This document shows positions 42,967-52,000 of a stretch of DNA of 64,000 nt, one piece after another. Under the pieces are notes generated by a model. It had not been told where the DNA came from, ran no database searches, and worked only from the letters and a program-made list of their open reading frames with translations. The position numbers were made by a program, and so were the translations under genes. The number at the start of each line of letters is the position of its first letter. Position 1 is the first letter of the stretch. The stretch is taken from contig OZ253960.1 in the NCBI GenBank assembly GCA_965267435.1, forward strand, positions 6,262,001 through 6,326,000, read 5' to 3'. The DNA comes from JAWPMT01 sp965267435. Its GTDB lineage: Bacteria > Bacteroidota > Bacteroidia > Cytophagales > Cyclobacteriaceae.

Positions 42967-44348
42967 AACTGGACGAAATACATAGCGTCTATTGCATTGG
43001 CATCGGAGGGATTGGGATGAGCGCCATTGCCAGATGGTTTCATCGGCGAGGGATCCCCGTCGCCGGATATGATCGCGTCGAAAGCCCACTTACCCAAGCA
43101 CTGGTGTCTGAAGGAATTCCAGTTCATTATGTGGACGATGTGTCGGAGATAGCACAGGACTTCAGTGATCCGACGAGTACCCTGGTGATGTATACTCCAG
43201 CGGTGCCAGCAAGCCTTGGTGAGCTGAAGCATTTTCAGGAAGGCAATTTCGCCATCAAAAAGCGCTCTGAGGTGTTGGGATTGATCTCCGAGGGGCATTA
43301 CACCATTGCAGTTGGGGGCACTCACGGTAAGACAACGACTTCATCGATGATTGCGCATCTGCTTTATGGGACACCGTCAGGATGCTCCGCTTTTGTTGGC
43401 GGGATTATGACCAACTATGACTCCAATCTTTTAGTTGGTGAAGAGAATTCCGCCGTTATCGCTGAGGCAGACGAGTTTGACCGTTCATTTCTGCGACTCA
43501 AACCGGATTACTCCATACTCACCTCTCTCGATCCTGATCACCTGGATATTTATGGAACAGAGGAGGCGATGCAAGAGGCCTATCTGGAATTCTTATCGCT
43601 CAACAATAAACGGGCAGATCTCTTGCTGCACTCGGATACGGTGGATCAATTGGGAGACAAGCTTGATTCTTTCAAATTTCGGTCTTTCAGCTTGACGCAC
43701 GGTGATATTGTCGCTGAGAATATAAAGGTAGATGACGGGTACAACGTTTTCGATTACGTTGGAGAAGTACGTCTGGAGGACATTCGGATGCAGCTGCCAG
43801 GAAACCACAATATTTCTAATGCACTGGCCGCAATCACCGTAGCGATAGATCGAGGAATGACTCCAGATGCGATCCTGTCAAGAATGGAAGAGTATCGGGG
43901 CGTAAAGCGTCGATTTGAATATCAGTACAAGGCTGGTGAGGCCGTTTTCATTGATGATTACGCCCACCATCCATCGGAGATTGAGGCACTGTTGAAATCA
44001 GTTAAATTTCTATACCCGGATAAGCGAATAACGGCTATTTTTCAGCCACATCTCTTCACTCGAACCAGAGATTTCAGCGAGGGATTCCAGAAGAGTCTTT
44101 CCCTGGCTGACAGTGTTTTATTGCTGCCAATTTACCCAGCGCGGGAGGAGCCCATTCCGGGCGTCGACAGTGCTATGCTGCTGGACGGGATCGAAACGGA
44201 GAAGCGACTGCTGGAAAAGAGTGAATTACTTCCGTTTTTGGAAGAGGCTGATATCGAAGTGTTACTAACTGTGGGTGCTGGTGATATCGATCGGCTGGTG
44301 CCCGGGATAAGAGAGCTTTTGGAGAGGAGGGGAGGTTATGCGAGTTAG
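42963..44348 (+). CDS. murC: UDP-N-acetylmuramate--L-alanine ligase MurC
   Basis: A 461-residue cytoplasmic ligase that adds L-alanine to UDP-MurNAc, the first peptide-forming step. N-terminal nucleotide domain: YCIGIGGIGMSAIARWF; P-loop: AVGGTHGKTTTSSMIAHLL (GTHGKT is the MurC form); substrate residues in EADEFDRSFLRLKPD; DPDHLDIYG; C-terminal FIDDYAHHPSEIEALL and IFQPHLFTRTRDF. The start is GTG at 42963, overlapping the murG stop by four bases (GTGA). The end overlaps ftsQ by 11 bp. Confidence 0.97.
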   Translation: MKLDEIHSVYCIGIGGIGMSAIARWFHRRGIPVAGYDRVESPLTQALVSEGIPVHYVDDVSEIAQDFSDPTSTLVMYTPAVPASLGELKHFQEGNFAIKKRSEVLGLISEGHYTIAVGGTHGKTTTSSMIAHLLYGTPSGCSAFVGGIMTNYDSNLLVGEENSAVIAEADEFDRSFLRLKPDYSILTSLDPDHLDIYGTEEAMQEAYLEFLSLNNKRADLLLHSDTVDQLGDKLDSFKFRSFSLTHGDIVAENIKVDDGYNVFDYVGEVRLEDIRMQLPGNHNISNALAAITVAIDRGMTPDAILSRMEEYRGVKRRFEYQYKAGEAVFIDDYAHHPSEIEALLKSVKFLYPDKRITAIFQPHLFTRTRDFSEGFQKSLSLADSVLLLPIYPAREEPIPGVDSAMLLDGIETEKRLLEKSELLPFLEEADIEVLLTVGAGDIDRLVPGIRELLERRGGYAS

Positions 44349-45093
44349 CGTTTTCAATATAGTGAGCACCCTTGGTGTGATCCTACTCATGGTGGTCCTT
44401 ATTGGCTTTACAGGAGCCAGGAATGATCACCGTGCGATCCATGATGTAGTGGTAGATATCGAGCAGGAAGAGGGCAACTTTTTTGTCGATCAAGCAGAGG
44501 TTATTTCGCTACTAAATGCCGCAAATACCGATTATGTCTTGGGATCTACCATAGGGAGGCTGGAACTGAAGCTCCTCGAGAGCAGGGTTGAGGCCCATCC
44601 GTTCGTGGATGACGCGGACGTATTCTACGACCTTCATGGCAACTTGCGGGTGACTGTGGACCAGGCACGGCCCATTGCCCGATTGTACAACCCTAGGGGG
44701 GCTGATCGCTATATAGATCGAACTGGCAATATCCTACCCACGGATGCAGAATATACCGCTCGTGTGCCACTGATTGAGACAGAGCGGCCGATGGGCTGGG
44801 AAGGGTCTCTGCTCCAAAATGAGCAGGGCCGCCAACTCCTGGAGTTCCTGGCCCTCATAGATGGGGACCCATTTTGGCGGGCACAGATTGCGCATTTGGT
44901 GATCGAAAAAGGTGGAGACTATGTCATGTTTCCACAAGTCACAAAACAGAAAATCATCTTCGGACAACCGGAGGACCTTGGTTCCAAGTTGAGGCGGTTG
45001 GAGATCTTCTATAAAGAGATCCTACCAAAGAAAGGTTGGAATCACTATTCATCAGTCAACTTAAAAATTAAAGACCAAATCATCTGTGAATAA
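44338..45093 (+). CDS. ftsQ: Cell division protein FtsQ/DivIB-like
   Basis: A 251-residue protein in the ftsQ position between murC and ftsA. A short N-terminus is followed by one membrane segment (FNIVSTLGVILLMVVLIGFTG, residues ~4-23) and a periplasmic POTRA-like domain (FFVDQAEVISLLN, KLLESRVEAHPFVDDADVFY, GNLRVTVDQARPIARLYN), then an FtsQ-type beta domain (GGDYVMFPQ, LRRLEIFYKEILP). Topology and position make the call; sequence conservation in the family is low. FtsQ links FtsA/FtsZ-side and septal synthesis proteins. Overlaps murC by 11 bp. The ftsA start follows after 92 bp, the largest gap in the cluster. Confidence 0.9.
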   Translation: MRVSVFNIVSTLGVILLMVVLIGFTGARNDHRAIHDVVVDIEQEEGNFFVDQAEVISLLNAANTDYVLGSTIGRLELKLLESRVEAHPFVDDADVFYDLHGNLRVTVDQARPIARLYNPRGADRYIDRTGNILPTDAEYTARVPLIETERPMGWEGSLLQNEQGRQLLEFLALIDGDPFWRAQIAHLVIEKGGDYVMFPQVTKQKIIFGQPEDLGSKLRRLEIFYKEILPKKGWNHYSSVNLKIKDQIICE

Positions 45094-45185
45094 ACGAGCG
45101 ATCATATCGATTGGCTTATGGGCATACCTGGGAGAGGATGCCTTTCCTGGTACAGAATCATGTGTTTGTGGTAACAAAGAACGCT

Positions 45186-46481
45186 ATGCAAGAGGATAAA
45201 ATCATCGTTGGACTAGATATAGGAACGACAAAAATCTGCGCGATCGTAGGGCGCAAAAATGAATTTGGAAAACTAGAGATTCTCGGCATGGGTAAGGCGG
45301 TCTCCGACGGCGTGATTCGAGGTATCGTCACAAACATTGACAAGACAGTCAATGCCATAGAGAAGGCGGTCTCTCAGGCTAGCGAGCAAGCGGAGATCGA
45401 CGTGCGCGTCGTCAATGTTGGCATCGCTGGGCAGCATATTCGAAGCATGGTTCATCATGGCTCCATTACTCGCGAGTCCAATGATGAAATCACGGTCGAG
45501 GATGTTAATCGCCTGGCCAGTGACATGTATCGGATCCTCATTCCGCCAGGTAGCGAGATTATCCATGTCATGCCGCAGGATTATACCGTCGACTATGAGG
45601 ATGGCATCAAAGATCCGGTGGGTATGTCAGGGGTGAAATTGGAGGCCGATTTCCATATCATTACGGCCCAAACCAATGCCATCAACAATATCAATAGGTG
45701 CATCAAGCGTGCCGGTTTGGAGATAGAGCATCTGATTTTGGAACCATTGGCATCAAGCCTGGCTGTCCTTAGTGAGGAAGAGAAAGAGGCTGGTGTTTGC
45801 CTGGTAGATATTGGGGGCGGTACGACAGACATTGCCATTTTCCATGAGAACATCATTCGGCATACTTCAGTGATCCCTTTCGGTGGAAATATCATCACTT
45901 CGGATATCAAACATGGTTGCATGGTGATGGAGCATCAGGCGGAGCAGTTGAAGACGAAATTTGGGCGTGCGATCGCCGAGGAAGCGAGCCCCAATGAGAT
46001 CGTCGCTATTCCTGGACTACGAAACAGACCTTCCAAGGAGATTTCTGTGAAAAACCTTGCCCACATTATAGAGGCGCGCATGGAGGAAATCATAGAGATG
46101 GTACACACCGAGATCATCACCTCCGGTTATCACAAACGATTGGCCGCTGGCGTCGTAGTGACAGGAGGAGGCTCTCAACTCACCAACCTTCAACAGCTCT
46201 TCGAATATATGACCGGGTTGGATACCAGAATCGGATATCCTAATGAGCACTTAGGAAAAAGTAAAGTGGATATGGCCAGAAGTCCGATGTACGCTACGTC
46301 TGTTGGTCTGGTATTGTCTGGGTTCAAGGCCCTGGACTTCAGGGAAGCCGAGTATGAGCAGCGTAAGATGCAGGAAGGGAAGCGTCGTAAAATCAGACCA
46401 GAGGGCAAGTTTTTTCAGAATATTCTGGAAAAGACCAAGGGGCTATTGATCGATGATATGGATGACAAATTAGAATATTAA
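45186..46481 (+). CDS. ftsA: Cell division protein FtsA
   Basis: A 431-residue actin-like ATPase that tethers FtsZ to the membrane. The ATG at 45186 (MQEDKIIVGLDIGTTKICAI) starts right before the phosphate-1 motif; earlier in-frame codons are rejected. Motifs: GLDIGTTKICAIVG (phosphate 1), CLVDIGGGTTDIAIF (phosphate 2) and AGVVVTGGGSQLTNL (adenosine). The SHS2 1C domain lies between them (GIAGQHIRSMVHHG). The C-terminal tail (KFFQNILEKTKGLLIDDM) is a likely membrane-targeting amphipathic helix. 44 bp separate it from ftsZ. Confidence 0.96.
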   Translation: MQEDKIIVGLDIGTTKICAIVGRKNEFGKLEILGMGKAVSDGVIRGIVTNIDKTVNAIEKAVSQASEQAEIDVRVVNVGIAGQHIRSMVHHGSITRESNDEITVEDVNRLASDMYRILIPPGSEIIHVMPQDYTVDYEDGIKDPVGMSGVKLEADFHIITAQTNAINNINRCIKRAGLEIEHLILEPLASSLAVLSEEEKEAGVCLVDIGGGTTDIAIFHENIIRHTSVIPFGGNIITSDIKHGCMVMEHQAEQLKTKFGRAIAEEASPNEIVAIPGLRNRPSKEISVKNLAHIIEARMEEIIEMVHTEIITSGYHKRLAAGVVVTGGGSQLTNLQQLFEYMTGLDTRIGYPNEHLGKSKVDMARSPMYATSVGLVLSGFKALDFREAEYEQRKMQEGKRRKIRPEGKFFQNILEKTKGLLIDDMDDKLEY

Positions 46482-46483
46482 TA

Positions 46484-46505
46484 GAGCGAGAGCGAGAGGA
46501 GAGGA
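46484..46505 (+). repeat. Purine-rich short repeat before ftsZ
   Basis: Two GAGCGA units (46484-46495) followed by two GAGGA units (46496-46505) lie in the short ftsA-ftsZ spacer, ending about 20 bp before the ftsZ ATG. The GAGGA parts could pair with the anti-Shine-Dalgarno sequence, though the distance is longer than usual. Confidence 0.4.
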
Positions 46506-46525
46506 GAACAAAAACTTAGAAAATC

Positions 46526-48232
46526 ATGGAAGAGAATACATACACCTTTGACATGCCTGCACACCACAAGTCCATCATCAAAGTTGTTGGGGTTGGAGGC
46601 GGCGGAAGCAATGCCGTTAATCATATGTACAATTCCGGTATCAGGGATGTGGAGTTCGTCGTCTGCAATACGGATAGTCAGGCGTTGCAGAGCAGCCCAG
46701 TGGCGAATAAGCTACAGATTGGCATTGACCTAACGGGAGGTCTTGGTGCTGGCGCCAACCCCGAAAAGGGCCGGAATGCGGCCATTGAGAGTAAGGAAGA
46801 CATCAAGGAGTTGCTCGCTACAGATACGAAAATGCTTTTTATCACTGCAGGCATGGGTGGTGGTACAGGTACCGGAGCTGCGCCGGTTATCGCACAAGTA
46901 GCCCGGGAACTAGATATCCTGACAGTGGGCATTGTTACTGCGCCATTTGGATTTGAGGGTAAGAAAAAGATGGCCCAGGCCAATGAAGGGATCATGTTGC
47001 TAAAAGAGCACTGTGATACCGTGCTCGTGGTGCTGAACGACAAGATCAAAGAGATCTTTGGCAATCTTGCCATCAGGGAGGCTTTTGCACAAGCGGACAA
47101 CGTCCTCACCACCGCAGCCAAGGGAATCGCGGAAATCATCACCGTCCCTGGGTATGTCAATGTCGATTTTGAGGATGTGAAGACGGTCATGAAGAATGCG
47201 GGAGCGGCTGTCATGGGCTCCTCTCACACCTCAGGAGATAATCGGGCAAGGCGCGCTGCAGAAATGGCACTGAACTCACCCTTGCTTAACAATCAGAACA
47301 TTCACGGCGCTGAGAAAATCCTGCTTTCCATCATGTCTGGGGACGAAGCCGAGCTGCAAATGGACGAATTGGCGGATATCACCGACTATATCCATGAATT
47401 TGCCGGAGATGACGCGGAGGTGATATTTGGTCACGGTATCGATCCTGCGCTAGGCGAAAACATTCGTGTGACCGTGATTGCCACTGGTTTTGCGAGCACA
47501 GAAGACATGCAGCTGAAGCTACGTCCATCGAGAGGTGCAGACTTAGCGTCACTCAAGGCGGAGGTTCAAGAAGAAGTAGAGACGGAGGAAGACAAGGAAG
47601 GTGTGTCGAAGCGGGTCTTTGACCTCGAATCGTCACGCCAAATCCGACGAAACTCTGTCTACTCTGGTAGAGGTGAGTCTGAAGACGCTCCGGAAGAAGA
47701 ACAGAGACCGCCCGCCTTTGAAAGGTTCGGGAATGACGAAAATGGTGATCTCGACGAATTTGAGTTAGACCTTGACGGGTTTGAAGAAGAGGTCCAAGAC
47801 GATGAAACGAAGTTGAGTCCCACCTTCACTTTTGAGTTTGAGAAGCCCGAGCCACGAGACACCATAGACGAAGATGATGAAGACGATTTCCTCATGGAAA
47901 TTGACGATGAGGTGGGTGAGGAAGAGGATTTTGATCTGGAGGAGTTGCTGGATGGCCCAGCCAATCCTGTCTCCAGAAAGGTCGAGATGATAGAAGCCCG
48001 AAGGGCAAGGGAAGAGAAGTTGCTACAAAGGCAAAAGGCTGCGCCAGCTCCAGAGGAAAACATGAACGCGGAATCTTTCCGGGAAAAGTGGGATGTTCCC
48101 GCATTTGAAAGGAAGAAGGTGAAGCTTCGAGATGTCCCTCACTCATCAGAAAGGAACATTTCCAAGTTCAACTTGACAGATGAGAACCAAATCCTAGGCA
48201 ACAACAAGTTTCTACACGACAATGTAGACTGA
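46526..48232 (+). CDS. ftsZ: Cell division protein FtsZ
   Basis: A 568-residue tubulin-like GTPase that forms the Z ring. Core (residues ~15-330): KVVGVGGGGSNAVNHMY, the tubulin signature GMGGGTGTGAAPVIAQ and NVDFEDVKTVMKNAGAA. A long, acidic, poorly conserved C-terminal linker (~residues 340-520, many Glu/Asp) follows, then a conserved tail with WDVPAFERKKVKLRD, the likely FtsA/ZipA-contact peptide plus basic residues, and a further ~30 aa. Extended linkers like this are common in Bacteroidota FtsZ. Last gene of the dcw cluster. Confidence 0.97.
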   Translation: MEENTYTFDMPAHHKSIIKVVGVGGGGSNAVNHMYNSGIRDVEFVVCNTDSQALQSSPVANKLQIGIDLTGGLGAGANPEKGRNAAIESKEDIKELLATDTKMLFITAGMGGGTGTGAAPVIAQVARELDILTVGIVTAPFGFEGKKKMAQANEGIMLLKEHCDTVLVVLNDKIKEIFGNLAIREAFAQADNVLTTAAKGIAEIITVPGYVNVDFEDVKTVMKNAGAAVMGSSHTSGDNRARRAAEMALNSPLLNNQNIHGAEKILLSIMSGDEAELQMDELADITDYIHEFAGDDAEVIFGHGIDPALGENIRVTVIATGFASTEDMQLKLRPSRGADLASLKAEVQEEVETEEDKEGVSKRVFDLESSRQIRRNSVYSGRGESEDAPEEEQRPPAFERFGNDENGDLDEFELDLDGFEEEVQDDETKLSPTFTFEFEKPEPRDTIDEDDEDDFLMEIDDEVGEEEDFDLEELLDGPANPVSRKVEMIEARRAREEKLLQRQKAAPAPEENMNAESFREKWDVPAFERKKVKLRDVPHSSERNISKFNLTDENQILGNNKFLHDNVD

Positions 48233-48599
48233 GTTCCTTCCCGATTCGAGCGGATATTTGCCTAGCGCATACACGGAGGTTTGTTTTGTGCTGGGCTGTC
48301 GGTGAGATTTACGGCACATACGGCGACTGGTAGTAGCCGTGTTTAGCTCCTGTGGCTGATTCTGGAAATGCTTATTGTGTTAAGCGGTCCGGTCCATGCA
48401 GGATCTATTCCGGTTCAGCATGAAATATTCCAGTTCATCGGACCGTTAGCCGAACTCTATATAGATGGGTGGTAAATTGTGGAAAGGTTTCAGAATAAGC
48501 CACCATGTGATCAGCTCCAACCAGAGCTAACAGGAGAAGTACATCCTGTGCAGGCGGTCTTGTTCCTACCAGTGACAACAAACAACAAGCATAGACGCC
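48233..48599. other. Intergenic region after ftsZ
   Basis: A 367-bp gap with no convincing coding frame. CGGTCCG near 48386 and CGGACCG near 48440 can pair over a ~50-nt loop. Inside the loop, ATTCCGGTTCA and ATTCCAGTTCA form an imperfect direct repeat. This could be a terminator or regulatory element; no T run follows, and the function is unknown. It presumably also holds the promoter of the next operon. Confidence 0.4.
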
Positions 48600-49025
48600 A
48601 TGAAACTAAACCTAGCACTCAGCAGGCTTACGCAGATTTTGCGCTCAAAACGCGCAGTTACCGCATTTACTTTCATTTTTCTTTTCGGACTTTCGTCATT
48701 GGCTATTGCGCAAAGCAATGGCAAGGGCAATAGCTGGAAGAAAGATCCCGGAGCGGCAACGATTACTACAGATTATTTGATAACCCTGGATGCAACGCAG
48801 CCGCTTCAGCACTTTTATGAGGCGGATATCTCGCATTTGCCCTTTAGCGACAACAACGATGCAAAAGACTTCTTCAAAGACATGAACGATCCGGCCTGGA
48901 CGATCAATGTGGATTGGAGAAATGAGCACGTCATTCACATCATACTGCGACCAAACGAGTTGACACGCAACTGGACAGTCGATCAGTGGTCTATGCGTCT
49001 CCAAGAAAAGGCCCAGCAACTCTAA
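48600..49025 (+). CDS. Small secreted protein of unknown function
   Basis: A 141-residue protein with a long signal peptide (residues 1-~37: AFTFIFLFGLSSLAIAQ). The mature part has ITTDYLITLDATQPLQHFYE and a C-terminal NWTVDQWSMRLQEKAQQL; the middle contains SDNNDAKDFFKDMNDPAWTI. No family was recognised. The next gene, a large SdrD_B surface protein, starts 12 bp after its stop, so the two form an operon; it may act as a periplasmic or extracellular accessory of that protein. No metal or catalytic motif is obvious. Confidence 0.7.
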   Translation: MKLNLALSRLTQILRSKRAVTAFTFIFLFGLSSLAIAQSNGKGNSWKKDPGAATITTDYLITLDATQPLQHFYEADISHLPFSDNNDAKDFFKDMNDPAWTINVDWRNEHVIHIILRPNELTRNWTVDQWSMRLQEKAQQL

Positions 49026-49037
49026 ACTACGAGCACT

Positions 49038-52000
49038 ATGAAATTGATGATTACACAGAATCTTTACAGGACAGGTATCCTCTTTGCAATTTGGATGGTC
49101 TCATCCATGGCCTGGGCCCAAGGCCCCGTTTCTTTTAGCGTAGTGTCGGAAGGTGCGAGTTCATGCTTTCAAAACGACGGCTCTCTTGTTGTCACCGCAA
49201 GCGGTGGAGTTGTCGGCGAAATGGGCATGGGTACTGTCGGAACAGACTGCGCAGAAGGCCTTACACAGGCGATGGACCAGATGGCGCACAATGTCTATGC
49301 CTTGACGCTGATCAACCCTGAGGCCTATTGCTCGCACTCGCATGCCGAAGGTGATACGTTCTCCTACATGATCGATGTCTACAATCCAGATACGGATACA
49401 TGGACGGAGGTCTTCTCCGTTACCACCGGAACGGACTGTTACTACTTCCCTGAGCATATAGAGTTCACACCTCAATCGGCAATTTCGGCGATTCGCTTCC
49501 GTTCATCGCCGGATACCAATTGCGGTATGCACGTGCAAGGTCTCAACTATAGATTCGAAGCCTACGGTTACCAATATTCCATTGATGGAGGCGCTACCTG
49601 GAGTACTTCCAATGCCTTTACCGGGCTTACACCCGGCACTTATCAGGTGAAAGTCAAGGACGGTGTTGGCACTCAAAGCCTCACGCAAATGACGATTGTG
49701 TCACAAGCACCTGAGACGTCAGTTGATGCTGGCGATGACCTTTATATAGCAGTAGGAGATAGCATCGGTCTCAGTACGTCCGTGAATAACCTTGGCGAGG
49801 TACTCTACGGTGCCAGCGCGCCACCTGAGGATTTCTGCCTCTTTGATGCTGATGGAGGAAATACAGATTGTTCGGCTTTCGGTACCAGTATTTGTACGGA
49901 AGGTTATATCTGGCAGTACAATGATGCTTCACAGTCCGCTTCCGTTTCCTCAGCAGAATTGGCAAGTGTGGAGAGCTTGAAACTGAGCGTCTTCTATTCT
50001 TGCGGTGATTATTCGCAGCCAGATGGTTACAATAAATGGGACCTATATGTGAATGGGACCATGGTGGGGACCACAGGCGAGACCTCATCACAAGGATGTA
50101 CTTGCGAAGCTGCTGGGTTTGGGACCTTCCCAAAAGAGTTTGTATTTGACGACTTCGGCTTGATCAATTCGATTTGGCAAGTAGGGGGTGAAAACACCGT
50201 GGAGGTTGTCTACAATTCTCGGTACAACACAGGTATAGCACTTTCAGCTTACAAACTGCAAGTGACTTATGGTGGTATTCAGACGTATGATTGGACACCG
50301 TCAGAGTCCCTGACTGCCTCCAATATTGCCAATCCAAAGGCATTCCCGACTAATTCCACAGAATATACCATCCTGTACACAGACAAGTATGGCTGCCAGG
50401 ATACGGATGTTGTAAAAGTCAATGTGTTGCCGAGCGGCCCTGGCCCTGGCCCTGGACCTGGTCCCGCCCCTGCCCCAACGCCTGATTTATTCAATGTAAA
50501 GACAAAGGATATAACGGTCGCTCTTGAGGCAGATGGAACGCTCGAGATCACACCGGATTTGGTAGATAATGGCTCAACTGCGATCGCGGGTATTGCCAAT
50601 CGCTCGATCGGTATCACCAGCTTTGATTGCGGTACTTTGGGCGATTTTGACCTGTATTTGGTAATCGAGGACGAGGTGGGCCGCAAAGATTCGGCTGCAG
50701 CCACCGTGACTGTTGTGGATGATTTGGCTCCGGTCATCACACTTGTTGGTGATGTAACCATCCAGCACGAAAGGTATACTGATTACTCAGAGGCAGGAGC
50801 GACGGATACCGACAACTGCTCCTCTACTATGACAGCCGAAGGATCTGTGGATACAACCACTCCTGGTGTGTATCAGATCACTTATACGGCGACTGATCCT
50901 TCAGGCAATACCACTACTGCCACGAGATCTGTAGAAGTAGTGGATGATGAAGACGACGATAATGATGGTATTCCAGACAACATCGATGATTACATTCTGG
51001 ATCCAACTAACAATGGCGCACCGTCCATACTATCTTTTGTCTGGGATGACATGGATGGTGACGGTATTCAGGATGAGGGTGAGCCCGGAATCCAGGGAGT
51101 CACCGTAGAACTTCTGGACAAGAAAAGCAAAACACTAGCGACCAAGCAATCGAGCGAAGATGGTTTGGTCGTATTCTTCGACCTTTCGGTAGGTAGCGTC
51201 CATCGACTTCGATTTGTAAGGCCTGATGATTATGGCTTCGGACAGATCGATGCGGGAGCTGACGATACAAAAGACAGCGACGCCTATCACAAGACTGACA
51301 AGTTTACTGTGGTCGACGGGATCAATGACACATGGGATATTGCATATACGTCCCCCGGCCTCGTGCGTTCATTCGTGTGGGATGATCTGAATGGCAATGG
51401 ATTACAGGATGAAGGCGAGCCTGGGATCGAAGGAATCAATGTCGTTTTATTAGGCTCCGATTACCGTGTGATCTCCTCTATCAATACCGATGGCGAGGGG
51501 ATTGCCTTGCTGCAAGATGCACCGGCAGATGAGAAATTCCGCCTGCAGTTCCTGAAGCCTGACGGTTATGCCTTTACCCGGCGAGGTGTTGGTAAGAACG
51601 ATAGCAAAGACAGTGATCCGAAGAGCAAGACTGGATTTACGAAATCCTTCAAGGTCCGCAAAGGGAAGCAAGAATTCCTACAAATTGATGCGGGACTTTG
51701 GAGCCCCGGGGTTGTGGAGACATTCGTCTGGGACGACCTCGACGGCAATGGCATGCAAGATGCCGGAGAGCCGGGTATAGAAAATATCGTCGTGAACGTG
51801 CTGAATAGGGATGGTGAGACCATATTGCAAGGAGCATCGGATGCAGATGGCATCGCGTCCATCGGTAATATTCCTGCCGATCAAAGGCTCAGGCTGTCAA
51901 TAGATGTTCCAGAGAATTATTCAATCACCTATCGCAAACGAGGCTCCAGTGAAGTGAACAGTGATGTCCGCCGCAGGGACCTGACAACTGGATGGTTCGG

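Noticed and set aside
42900..43325. 141-codon minus-strand frame over the murG/murC junction
   Set aside because: Antisense to conserved MurC motifs; a shadow.
48479..48733. 84-codon frame starting before the small secreted protein
   Set aside because: It overlaps the better-supported gene at 48600, which has a signal peptide, and has no protein-like features of its own.
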